Assembly: GCA_022360315.1 (NCBI GenBank) | Contig: JAKSDA010000002.1 | Coordinates: forward strand, 1-64,000 | Source of the DNA: Pseudomonadota bacterium | GTDB taxonomy: Bacteria > Myxococcota_A > Polyangia > Haliangiales > Haliangiaceae | DNA length: 64,000 nucleotides | Reading direction: 5' to 3' | Shown here: one piece after another, positions 49,178 through 57,237 of the stretch | How positions within the stretch are numbered: position 1 is the first letter of the stretch | How the letters are laid out: each line of letters opens with the position of its first letter | The notes under the pieces: generated by a model | What the model saw: the letters and a program-made list of their open reading frames with translations, nothing else | The model's database searches: none | What the model was told of the DNA's origin: nothing | Position numbers and translations under genes: made by a program

Positions 49178-49194
49178 CGATAGCAACGATCCGG

Positions 49195-49350
49195 CTAATT
49201 CTGATAGAAGTATAGGCGTACGAAGCTCTGTGCTCTGCCGTAGAATAGCGCTATTGAATAACTTGACCGCTTGACATCCAGCGTCCGTTGCCGCATGATG
49301 GCTCCCTTCTGCTGGGCGGTGAATTGGCGACGACGCTTCTTGCTACTCAT
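49195..49350 (-). pseudogene. Transposase N-terminal stub
   Basis: From the ATG at 49350 the frame reads M-S-S-K-K-R-R-R-Q-F-T-A-Q-Q-K-G-A-I-M-R, the typical helix-turn-helix start of an IS3/IS66-type transposase. It loses resemblance after about 25 residues and stops at 49195. No terminal inverted repeats or target duplication were found. It marks past IS activity in this stretch. Confidence 0.65.
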
Positions 49351-49554
49351 CCTCGACTCCTTTGCGGTTCTTATCCTCAATCAGGTCGGAGTCGCGTTTC
49401 AACTGGAGCAAAACAGGACAAGGAGGAGCTAGAGAGGCCCCCCTTCCAAGTGGAGCGGATACCAAGCGACAGCGGGAACCGGCGTTGTATCAACAACGCT
49501 CTGTCTCACCAGCGAGGTTGAGCGATAAATTCGGAACGCCCTCAATAGTGCGCC

Positions 49555-50439
49555 TCATGACACCACTTCGCTCGGAGAGAGACCAAAGAGCCTCTTGAAC
49601 TCCCGGCTGAACTGCGTAGCGCTGCCATATCCAGAGTCCATCGCGGCCTCACTGACGTTGCGACCCAGCATGAGTTGCTGGTGTGCATGGTTCAGCCGCA
49701 AGCGTTTCAAGTATTGCATGGGCGGCAGCGTAGTCGCTTTCCGAAAAGACTCGTGGAGGGTTGAGGCACTCATCCCGGACAACTCTACGAGATCCGCAAT
49801 AGACACATCCTCACGAAGATGTTCTTCAAGGTAGTGGATTAGCGGAGCCACCTGATGGGCCTTGGAGTGTTGGTAGGACGCGTTCTTCAAGAAAGGACCG
49901 GCCTTACTCTTCAAGACGATGTAGTAGATCTCCCGCAGAAGCGATGGTCCAAGAATCGCCTCATCCTGCGAATCGCCGAGCACGTTGAGGAGGCGACAGA
50001 TGGCAGCTTCTAGCTCTGGCGAGATCTTTCCGCAGGTGAGTAGGCCGTCCGGCCTACCGGCTGGTTTTTTACTGGTCATCCGGTCGTATTCCAGGACGAG
50101 TTCACTCACGATCCGCGTGTTAAGTAGGATCGCCATTCCGTAGTACGGGCGCTTCGCGCTAGCTGTCTTAAGTTCCGCATAGACGGGCAGCTTGCAGCTT
50201 CCGAGTAGGAAGTTGTGCTCGTCGTAGGTGTATCGCTCCTCGCCGAGATAGATGTGCTTTGCGCCTTGGGCAACTAGGCAGATGCCAGGCGCCAAGATCG
50301 CACTCGTTCGCGCAACCGGTCTGGTCAGCTTGACCAGAATGACTTCGCCCATTCCAGTCTGGATGACCCCTTCCTGCTCCATGTCGTCCGTCTTTTGGCG
50401 CAACAGCTCTTTGAATGCAGCGGAACTCATTTCGGCCAT
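49555..50439 (-). CDS. AraC family regulator with AraC_N domain
   Basis: A 294-residue regulator. The N-terminal AraC_N-type sensor (~20-165: L-A-P-G-I-C-L-V-A-Q-G-A-K) is followed by two helix-turn-helix motifs (~190-290: S-I-A-D-L-V-E-L-S-G-M-S-A-S-T-L-H-E-S-F and A-A-M-D-S-G-Y-G-S-A-T-Q-F-S-R-E-F). It is divergent from two hydrolase genes and is likely their activator or repressor, as in YqhC-like systems. ATG at 50439. Confidence 0.92.
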   Translation of the reverse strand: MAEMSSAAFKELLRQKTDDMEQEGVIQTGMGEVILVKLTRPVARTSAILAPGICLVAQGAKHIYLGEERYTYDEHNFLLGSCKLPVYAELKTASAKRPYYGMAILLNTRIVSELVLEYDRMTSKKPAGRPDGLLTCGKISPELEAAICRLLNVLGDSQDEAILGPSLLREIYYIVLKSKAGPFLKNASYQHSKAHQVAPLIHYLEEHLREDVSIADLVELSGMSASTLHESFRKATTLPPMQYLKRLRLNHAHQQLMLGRNVSEAAMDSGYGSATQFSREFKRLFGLSPSEVVS

Positions 50440-50456
50440 CTCTTATCCCGTATTCG

Positions 50457-50499
50457 CTCCGGAATCCAGGCTTCGGATTTTTGGGCAGGCATTCCGGAG
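50457..50499. promoter_or_regulatory. Inverted repeat in the AraC/hydrolase divergent gap
   Basis: CTCCGGAAT (50457-50465) and ATTCCGGAG (50491-50499) form a perfect nine-base inverted repeat with a 25-bp spacer. The site is 18 bp upstream of the AraC start and about 110 bp upstream of the hydrolase start, a fitting operator for an AraC-type dimer. Confidence 0.5.
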
Positions 50500-50606
50500 T
50501 TCTCCCAATTCCCGGATGTCTCTCATTTTGCTAAGAATTTTTGGCTGGGTCGCAGCTACCCGTATGTCCTGACGATCCGCCCAGCGAAGAAACAGGAGAA
50601 CTGAGC

Positions 50607-51551
50607 ATGAGTGTCGCGATCAACCCGTCGGAGCTGAGCCCCGGCAAGAATGCCATCAATTTCAAGAGCCAAGGCTTCAAGGTAGCGGCTCATCTGTACC
50701 TACCAGAGGCCTTTGACGGCTCAGGCAACTACCCCGGCGTTGTCTTTGGCTCACCGGGGCTCTCGATTAAGGAACAGAGCGGTGGTGTCTATGGGCCGGC
50801 GCTGGCGAAGCGCGGCTATGCGGTGCTCGTATTCGACAGACTTGGATTCGGCCAGAGCGAAGGCCCCTTCCCGAGATGCCTTAATCCGGGACCGACCAAC
50901 GAGCTTCACCTCGACGCCATCAGTTTCTTGCGAGCGCAGCCGTTTGTTGATCGGGCCAAGTTCTTCGGCCTCGGTATCTGCGTGGGTTCCATCGACATCA
51001 CGAAGCTGGCGTTCGGCGACAAGCGATTGAAGGCCATTGCCACGATTAGTGGGATCGTCGGGACGTGCCAGCAATTCTACTCGCAGCCACGTGAGAACGT
51101 TGTTGCTGCTCTGGCAGCCGCAAATGAGGAGCGGCAACGGCAGTACGAAACCGGAGAGATGACCTACGCCGACTCAATTGGAACACCGGAGGCCGTCGCC
51201 GACATGCCCCCGGAAAGCACAGTTCGCCAAGGGGTCGAGTATTACAAGGGGATCGCGAGCGAAGAGGTGTTTCCAGGCTACTCAACGATGTCTCCTGGCA
51301 ACTTCACCGGTGCCCTTCCGTACTTCGATGTGATGTCGATGGCACCGAAGTTGTACACGCCCTATCTCGGCATAGCCGGCAGTCTCGCCGACACGAGGGA
51401 GGATACGGAGGAGTTCTACAAGGCAGCAAGCGATCCCAAGGAACTCTACATCGTCGAAGGAGCCACTCATGTGGACCTGTACCACAAGCCCAACTTTGTC
51501 GAGGAGGCAGCGGACCAGCTAGATACTTTCTATCGAAAGCATGGCGGGTAG
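50607..51551 (+). CDS. Alpha/beta hydrolase (dienelactone-hydrolase/YcjY-like), copy 1
   Basis: A 314-residue hydrolase. The ATG at 50607 follows AGGAGA. The nucleophile elbow is G-I-C-V-G-S (C in place of S, as in dienelactone hydrolases), and acid and base are available near D-P-K-E-L-Y-I-V-E-G-A-T-H-V-D. The N-terminal piece F-K-S-Q-G-F-K-V-A-A-H-L-Y-L-P is typical of YcjY-like enzymes. It is a paralogue of the next gene. Substrate unknown; AraC regulation suggests a response to a small molecule or aldehyde-like compound. Confidence 0.88.
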   Translation: MSVAINPSELSPGKNAINFKSQGFKVAAHLYLPEAFDGSGNYPGVVFGSPGLSIKEQSGGVYGPALAKRGYAVLVFDRLGFGQSEGPFPRCLNPGPTNELHLDAISFLRAQPFVDRAKFFGLGICVGSIDITKLAFGDKRLKAIATISGIVGTCQQFYSQPRENVVAALAAANEERQRQYETGEMTYADSIGTPEAVADMPPESTVRQGVEYYKGIASEEVFPGYSTMSPGNFTGALPYFDVMSMAPKLYTPYLGIAGSLADTREDTEEFYKAASDPKELYIVEGATHVDLYHKPNFVEEAADQLDTFYRKHGG

Positions 51552-51617
51552 CGATCAGACGCCCAGATGACATCCCAGGCGAACGCCCCGTTGTTCGCCA
51601 GCAGAGGAACCTAGAAA

Positions 51618-52577
51618 ATGGACCAATCTCAGATATCCCCCGTTCCAGGACGCAACCCGGTTTCGTTCCAAAGCCAGGGCTACAAGCTAGCTGGACATCT
51701 TCACGCGCCGCGAGACTTTGAGGTCTCTAGCTCGTATCCGGCAATTGTCTTTTCTCCGCCGTTCAATCAGGTCAAAGAACAGACCGGCGCGGTGTACGGC
51801 GAGAAGCTCGCGGCCGCAGGGTTCATCACGCTGGCCTTCGACCATGTCGGCTACGGGGAGAGCGAGGGTGGCGTTCGGACCTACGAGCACCCGTTCGTAA
51901 AGATCGACAGTATTCGGGACGCCGTGAGTTTCCTGGGCACGCTTCGGTTCGTGGACAACGAGAGACTCTTCGGGCTCGGAGTTTGCGCCTCTGGCGGCTA
52001 CATGGCGCTGACGGCGACCAGTGACAAGCGATTGAAGGCCATCGCAACAGTGTCCGGAATGATGAGTAATCGCTCCAGCTTCTTCGACACGATGGACCGC
52101 GAAACGGTCGTCTCACTGATCGCCGGAGCGAATGCGGGCCGCCAGAAGGCCTATGAGTCGGGCGAGGTCGAGTACGTAGACGGGTCGGGGCTTGCCGGAC
52201 TTGAGAACCCAGAGGAACTCCCGGAAGGCTCCGCACGGCGCGAGGGGTATGAGTTCTACATGACAGCAAGAGCGGGCAAGGAGACCTATCCCACATACTC
52301 GAACCTGTCACCGATCTTCGTGATCGAACAGCAGATGCTGGCGGACGCTCAGGCGTTCGCACCGCATCTCTACACGCCATACATAGGAATCTATGGTGAG
52401 CGGGCTTTGCAAGATACAGGTCCCTTGACGGTCAACTTCCACGCCGCCGCGTCCGACCCCAAGGAGCTAGTTGAGATTAAGGGCGCGAGCCATGTGTCGC
52501 TGTACGACATCGACGAAGATGTTGACCGTGCCGTCGAGGCAATGGTCACTTTCTTCAGGAAGCACGGTGCTGCATGA
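51618..52577 (+). CDS. Alpha/beta hydrolase (dienelactone-hydrolase/YcjY-like), copy 2
   Basis: A 319-residue paralogue of the preceding gene with the elbow G-V-C-A-S-G-G-Y and the base in E-I-K-G-A-S-H-V-S-L-Y. The shared phrase S-D-K-R-L-K-A-I-A-T-V-S-G-M shows close relationship. ATG at 51618, with AGGA ten bases upstream. The two copies differ in the residues after the nucleophile (G-S-I-D in copy 1, S-G-G-Y here), so this one is the better candidate for a standard active site. It lies 66 bp after copy 1 in the same operon. Confidence 0.9.
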   Translation: MDQSQISPVPGRNPVSFQSQGYKLAGHLHAPRDFEVSSSYPAIVFSPPFNQVKEQTGAVYGEKLAAAGFITLAFDHVGYGESEGGVRTYEHPFVKIDSIRDAVSFLGTLRFVDNERLFGLGVCASGGYMALTATSDKRLKAIATVSGMMSNRSSFFDTMDRETVVSLIAGANAGRQKAYESGEVEYVDGSGLAGLENPEELPEGSARREGYEFYMTARAGKETYPTYSNLSPIFVIEQQMLADAQAFAPHLYTPYIGIYGERALQDTGPLTVNFHAAASDPKELVEIKGASHVSLYDIDEDVDRAVEAMVTFFRKHGAA

Positions 52578-53196
52578 CCTGCTCGGAGCACACTCCGCTC
52601 CGGCGGAGCGGGATGTGACCAAGAAGCTCTTCCAGCGAGTCGCTCCGACTGTGTCGAAGGATTGGGTGGACGCGTTTTCCGGGATGCCCGACCCGTCGCT
52701 TGAGCCAATCGCCCCAGCTCCAAACGACTTGGCTGGCTGGGAGGCGAAGCAGACCGCCTTCAACACCCCGCAAGAGAAGATCGGGAAGGAGTATGCGGCC
52801 GCACAGGGAGTGGGGATCAGCGAAGTCGAGATCGGAACGATCAAGGCTCTCGAACTGAGTCCGAATGAGTGCAAAGACGACAATAAACTCGTCGTCTATG
52901 CTCATGGTGGGGCGTACACGCTGCTTTCTGCACGCTCAAGCCTGCTTGGCGCGTCACTCATCGCGTCAAGCCTTGGACTGCGCGTCCTGTCAATCGACTA
53001 CACTCCCGCACCCCAGGCACGTTGGCGTGGGGTGACAGACGAGGTGCTAAGCGTATTTCGGGAACTGGCGGAGAGTCGGGGCGGTCTCTCTAGTTCTAGT
53101 GTGATCGTGGGTAGAGTTATGTCGCCGTCCGGCCCGCCGGACATCGGATTGTCCGGATATCGGACGCCTGTCCGGGCGGCCGGACAGGCGTTATGA
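52567..53196 (+). pseudogene. Truncated HSL-type esterase
   Basis: From the GTG at 52567, which overlaps the end of the previous gene, the protein follows the hormone-sensitive-lipase family: L-V-V-Y-A-H-G-G-A-Y (oxyanion H-G-G) and V-L-S-I-D-Y-T-P-A-P. Homology stops at S-V-I-V-G, exactly before the expected nucleophile motif G-D-S-A-G-G, near base 53112. The last ~28 codons run into hairpin-rich sequence and are not related to the family. Without the catalytic Ser, Asp and His it cannot be active. The break marks a rearrangement point just before recA. Confidence 0.82.
53127..53190. repeat. Three consecutive GTCCG/CGGAC hairpins before recA
   Basis: Hairpin 1: GTCCGGC (53127-53133) with GCCGGAC (53136-53142). 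Hairpin 2: GTCCG (53151-53155) with CGGAC (53161-53165). Hairpin 3: CGCCTGTCCG (53165-53174) with CGGACAGGCG (53181-53190). All arms are perfect. They may act as terminators insulating recA or be remnants of a mobile element end. Confidence 0.7.
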
Positions 53197-53267
53197 GATT
53201 TCAGTTGGTTATCGTTGGTACGGAGCGTGCTTATTGGTGGGACGACACAACGATTCAGGAGGACACC

Positions 53268-54350
53268 ATGACAAGGGACAAGAGTGATCATACAGAGAAG
53301 AACAAGGCCATTGCGGAGGCGATCAAAGTCATCAAAAAGCAATTTGGCAGCGGTTCGATCATGCGTTTGGGCGGCGGTGAGGTTGCCCAGGTCGATGTCG
53401 TGCCTACCGGTTCGCTTGCCCTCGACATGGCGCTCGGCGTGGGTGGTTTGCCGCGCGGGCGCATTGTCGAGATTTACGGTCCCGAGTCGTCGGGCAAGAC
53501 CACGCTCACCCTGCATGCGATTGCCGAGGCGCAAAAAGCCAGTGGAGTGTGTGCGTTCATCGATGCCGAGCACGCGCTCGACAGTCACTATGCGCGTCGG
53601 CTCGGAGTTGAGCTCGAGGATCTTCTGGTATCACAGCCCGATTGTGGTGAGCAGGCCTTGGAGATCACCGATACCCTGGTACGCACGGGGGCGATCGACC
53701 TCATCGTAGTAGATTCGGTGGCTGCGCTGACCCCGCGTGCCGAAATCGAAGGGGAGATGGGCGATTCGCACATGGGTTTGCAGGCGCGCCTGATGAGTCA
53801 GGCATTGCGCAAGCTGACCGCGATCATCGCTAGGACCAAAACAGTGGTCATCTTTATCAATCAACTGCGGCAGAAGATCGGGGTCGTATACGGCAATCCC
53901 GAAACCACGACCGGGGGCAATGCGCTCAAGTTTTACTGCTCGGTGCGGCTGGACATTCGCAAGGGAAAGACAATCAAACGAGCCGACGAGATCGTCGGTT
54001 CGGACGTGCGGGTCAAGGTGGTCAAGAACAAGCTGGCGCCGCCATTTCGCGAGGCGCATTTCGAGATCCTCTACGGCGTGGGAGTCAACAAGATGGGCGA
54101 GCTGGTGGATACAGCCGAGAGACTGGGTGTGGTGGAGAAAAACGGCGCCTGGTACTCGTATCAGGGCACCCAGCTCGGCCAGGGGCGCGAGCGCACTATG
54201 GCCCATCTCAAGGAGAACCCGAAAACCGCTGATGAATTGCGCATGTCGCTGCGCGATCACGGTCTACTCATGATACCGCCTATCGCCAAAGCGGCCGCGG
54301 CTTGCAAGAACACATCGGCCAGCGCGCCAAAAAACGGTGCATCGGCCTAG
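53268..54350 (+). CDS. recA: Recombinase RecA
   Basis: A 360-residue RecA. Walker [10 protein letters not shown], the L1/L2-region phrases ([20 protein letters not shown]) and [11 protein letters not shown] are intact. It drives homologous recombination and SOS induction. The ATG at 53268 follows AGGAGG; a frame open from 53193 is not used. The C-terminus is Ala/Lys-rich rather than acidic as in E. coli. Confidence 0.98.
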   Translation: MTRDKSDHTEKNKAIAEAIKVIKKQFGSGSIMRLGGGEVAQVDVVPTGSLALDMALGVGGLPRGRIVEIYGPESSGKTTLTLHAIAEAQKASGVCAFIDAEHALDSHYARRLGVELEDLLVSQPDCGEQALEITDTLVRTGAIDLIVVDSVAALTPRAEIEGEMGDSHMGLQARLMSQALRKLTAIIARTKTVVIFINQLRQKIGVVYGNPETTTGGNALKFYCSVRLDIRKGKTIKRADEIVGSDVRVKVVKNKLAPPFREAHFEILYGVGVNKMGELVDTAERLGVVEKNGAWYSYQGTQLGQGRERTMAHLKENPKTADELRMSLRDHGLLMIPPIAKAAAACKNTSASAPKNGASA

Positions 54351-54362
54351 CTGGAGGCTTCG

Positions 54363-54662
54363 GTGGATATAAATAAATGCATTTTGCAGGAACTGGTCTA
54401 TCAACGCGTTCGTTCGAGCGTGAACCTGTGCCAGCTGGTCGTTGTGGAGCAAGAGCTCGACAGCAGCATCCAGCACGTGATGCGCGCACAGCGTTCCCAG
54501 TCGTCAGACCAGGAGGATTTGACTGGGACGGATTGGCCGGAGGGCATGGCCCGGGCCTATGTGGAGGGGGCCTGGCGTCGTCTCGAAACGGAGTGGCGCG
54601 ATCTGCGGCGAGACTTCGATGATGTTGATAATGGCGACCATGGCGACGGGGAACCTGCTTGA
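54363..54662 (+). CDS. Small protein downstream of recA, unknown
   Basis: A 99-residue frame starting with GTG at 54363, GGAGG eight bases upstream, 12 bases after the recA stop. The protein is helical and acidic at its end (D-F-D-D-V-D-N-G-D-H-G-D). No family is recognised. Close spacing to recA suggests co-transcription. It is not RecX. Confidence 0.6.
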   Translation: MDINKCILQELVYQRVRSSVNLCQLVVVEQELDSSIQHVMRAQRSQSSDQEDLTGTDWPEGMARAYVEGAWRRLETEWRDLRRDFDDVDNGDHGDGEPA

Positions 54663-54688
54663 GGCGGCGGGTGGTTGTTTCGCCTCGG

Positions 54689-55774
54689 CTATCCGGGCCA
54701 TGGTGTGCGCCGGATGACCGTGGGACTCGGGCTGCCGGGTGCCTCGATTGCGCCGATGCGGTAGAGCTCGGACACGATCTCGTCGGTCACTGGCTCGTGG
54801 CCCTGTTTGGCCATCTCGGCCTGGGCTTGCCGCCAGGTGGACGTGCCGTCTAGCCCGGACAAAAATACAAAGATCGACCGCGGCGCGATGATCGTGTCGT
54901 AGCGCGAGTAGCCCGAAATGCGGATGCCGCCTTGCTCGACCCAGGTGCTCTCGACCGACGGCACGACCACGTCGGCAATTTCGCTCTCGGGCCGTCGAGC
55001 GATGGTGAGGAGATCGGCTCTGGCTTCGGCCAGAGCCGGATCCGCGACCGCGATCAGGTCGTCTCTATCTGCTGTCTCGATGTACTCGGCACACCACCGG
55101 TACCAGACCAGCCACTCGTCGGGCCGTGCCGGGTGTACCGGCGGCTGACCGCGCGCGCTGCACAGATCGGCCAGCAAGTTCTCGACGTGGGCCAGTGCTC
55201 GCTGCAATTGCGCCCATACCGCAGCGCCGGCAAGGCCGCGGTCGTGCTTGCAATACCAGGTACGGCAGGTGCTCGGCCGATCGCTCCAGATACCACAGGC
55301 ATGGTCGCCGCCCACCCAGTAGGGACAGCGCAGGGCGAGGTCTCTGCCAAATCGGTCGTCGGCGTTGTTGTTGTAGTGCTCGAGCCACGCGGCCGACGGC
55401 CGGATGCCCCAGGCCGATACCCCGGTGGCTTCGGCCACCCGTCCGGCGATCGCTCGCGCCGATCTGCCGCCCCGGCGCAGTGCCTGACCCGCCAAAAAAT
55501 TGGCCAGAGCCGGATGAAAGGTGCAGCACCGCGCATCGGGGTGAAACGCCCACGGCGTGTCCAGTGAATCGCCCGAGACAGCTGGACTCATGACACAACG
55601 TCGGCAATCGGCGCGGCTCTCTTCGCGCCACGTTACCGGCCCGGCGGGGGCGGCATCGATCTCGGGCAGCAACAAGCGAAACGCCTCGGGCAGGTGAGCA
55701 AAGGCAAAAACCGACCGGGTCGAGCTCGGCGCGGCGAGCGGCAGGGGTTTGAATTTGTCGCTCGAAGGGGCCAT
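54689..55774 (-). CDS. Cysteine-rich protein, unknown function
   Basis: A 361-residue soluble protein with several cysteine pairs: C-R-R-C, C-C-T-F-H, C-P-Y-W, C-G-I-W and C-R-T-W-Y-C-K-H. The layout recalls YkgJ-type zinc or iron-cluster proteins but is longer. There is no signal peptide. The C-terminal third lacks cysteines (I-I-A-P-R-S-I-F-V-F-L-S-G-L-D-G). It ends close to recA's downstream ORF on the opposite strand. Possibly a metal-cluster enzyme; function unknown. Confidence 0.72.
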   Translation of the reverse strand: MAPSSDKFKPLPLAAPSSTRSVFAFAHLPEAFRLLLPEIDAAPAGPVTWREESRADCRRCVMSPAVSGDSLDTPWAFHPDARCCTFHPALANFLAGQALRRGGRSARAIAGRVAEATGVSAWGIRPSAAWLEHYNNNADDRFGRDLALRCPYWVGGDHACGIWSDRPSTCRTWYCKHDRGLAGAAVWAQLQRALAHVENLLADLCSARGQPPVHPARPDEWLVWYRWCAEYIETADRDDLIAVADPALAEARADLLTIARRPESEIADVVVPSVESTWVEQGGIRISGYSRYDTIIAPRSIFVFLSGLDGTSTWRQAQAEMAKQGHEPVTDEIVSELYRIGAIEAPGSPSPTVIRRTPWPG

Positions 55775-56374
55775 CTACAGCTGGCTGATGCACTGCAGGG
55801 AATACAGGTCGTCGCACGAATCGTCACCGTCACTGGTCAGCCAGCCGGCCAAGTCGGTGGCATCTGCTGTCTCGCCCTGCAATCCGGGGTCCGCGCTCGT
55901 CCAGTCCTTGCAGTTCTTGGCCAGGTCCCCGACCCACACGGTTGCATCGAGCGCCAGCGTATTGAGTTCGGTCAAGGTGTTGCGATTTCTCGCGTCTCCA
56001 GTGGCAAACTCCGCGGCATCGGCAACGACCAGAGTGCCGGCCATCGTATAGACCGGACCGAGGATCTGGATGCGGTCTTTCAGACTGCTCTTGCTATCGG
56101 TCAGAAGTGCCATCCAGCGGCCGGGCAGGCCGGCCTTTGCAGCGTACTCGCTACATAGAGCATCGGCCCCGGTCAGTCCACCAAGAGCCCCCGGGAAGAT
56201 CTGCGCGGAGATAAATACGCGATGAGAGTCCACTGCGTCCGCATCACGCTGTGCATCACTACTCCCGCTGTCGCTTTGCGGGCTGCCACCGTCGATGGAG
56301 TTGACGATCACGTCACCGCACCCGAGCATGGCCAGACCGGCCCACAGTGCAACCGCATGAGAATGTCGCATCAT
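55775..56374 (-). CDS. DUF1554-like lipoprotein
   Basis: A 199-residue lipoprotein (signal ending in A-M-L-G-C). The mature part begins with an Asp/Ser-rich spacer and then a DUF1554-like, endostatin/C-type-lectin-like domain: V-F-I-S-A-Q-I-F-P-G-A-L-G-G-L-T-G-A-D-A-L-C, W-M-A-L-L-T-D, and four cysteines ending in C-D-D-L-Y-S-L-Q-C. Two in-frame ATG codons (56374, 56371) follow GGAGAT. The gene abuts the Cys-rich protein gene. Probably a surface-exposed binding protein. Confidence 0.78.
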   Translation of the reverse strand: MMRHSHAVALWAGLAMLGCGDVIVNSIDGGSPQSDSGSSDAQRDADAVDSHRVFISAQIFPGALGGLTGADALCSEYAAKAGLPGRWMALLTDSKSSLKDRIQILGPVYTMAGTLVVADAAEFATGDARNRNTLTELNTLALDATVWVGDLAKNCKDWTSADPGLQGETADATDLAGWLTSDGDDSCDDLYSLQCISQL

Positions 56375-56426
56375 CTGTCCAGGATCTCCGACTGGACACG
56401 ATCTCGCAAGGTGTAACCGATCTCGC

Positions 56427-57233
56427 TCAATCTCGACGGCGGCCAAAAAGGCGGCGAAACAACCCGGCGATCGAATCCCAAAGCGCTCGAAAGAGCAGCG
56501 GCAACGCGCGTATCGGTTCGACCTCGCGAGCGGCGAGTTGCCGCACGCTACCGGCCTTTTCGGCCGATTTCTCGTCCGCGGTGGCATCGCTCTCTGCCCG
56601 GTCGGATGAGGCCGGTCCGGTCGCGCTGTCGACGCTTTGATCCGGGGCCGAACCGCGCTCGTGTCCAGCTGGCTCGGCCCCGGCCTGTTCGGCTGGTTCA
56701 GTGCCCGCATCGGTGTCTCCAGCGTTGTCCCCAGTTGAGCCGCGCGCCGATTCGGAGCCGGTGTCCCGGTCGGGCCCGCTCTCGATGAGCTCGCGCAGAT
56801 TGTCGGCAAACTGCTTGAACAGCTGCTTGGATACGCTCTGAATCATGCCGCGGCCAAAACGCACGATGCGGCCGGCCAGCTTTACGTCGGCCTCGACCAC
56901 CACTGCAGTCGTTCCCCCATCCTCGGCCTCGAGGTGGCTGTTCATGGTCATTTTGGCCGAGCCGGCACCGCCTTTTTCCTTGCCCGTACCGATCATCTGA
57001 ATGCGGCGGGTTTCTTCGTCGACCTCGGACAGGTTGATCGTACCCTTGTAGGCGACCGTGACCGGACCAACCTTGATCGTCATCTGGCCGTGATACGTGC
57101 GTTCGCCTTCGACCTCGAGCAGCGTTGCGCCGGGCAGGCAAACCACGATCTCCTCGGGATCGAGCAGATAGGTCCATACTCGCTCGGGCGGCGCTTGCAC
57201 GCGAAATCGCTCTTCAATCTTGAGGTTCGACAT
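56427..57233 (-). CDS. CoxG-like SRPBCC protein with membrane-binding tail
   Basis: A 268-residue protein. The first ~145 residues are a START/SRPBCC domain of the CoxG type (F-R-V-Q-A-P-P-E-R-V-W-T-Y-L-L-D-P-E, then L-P-G-A-T-L-L-E-V). A low-complexity Asp/Glu/Ala-rich linker leads to a hydrophobic/basic tail (L-P-L-L-F-R-A-L-W-D-S-I-A-G-L-F-R-R-L-F-G-R-R). CoxG proteins bind to and help mature molybdenum-containing CO dehydrogenase-like enzymes at the membrane. It lies four bases after the MobA-like gene. Confidence 0.9.
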   Translation of the reverse strand: MSNLKIEERFRVQAPPERVWTYLLDPEEIVVCLPGATLLEVEGERTYHGQMTIKVGPVTVAYKGTINLSEVDEETRRIQMIGTGKEKGGAGSAKMTMNSHLEAEDGGTTAVVVEADVKLAGRIVRFGRGMIQSVSKQLFKQFADNLRELIESGPDRDTGSESARGSTGDNAGDTDAGTEPAEQAGAEPAGHERGSAPDQSVDSATGPASSDRAESDATADEKSAEKAGSVRQLAAREVEPIRALPLLFRALWDSIAGLFRRLFGRRRD

Positions 57234-57237
57234 AATT

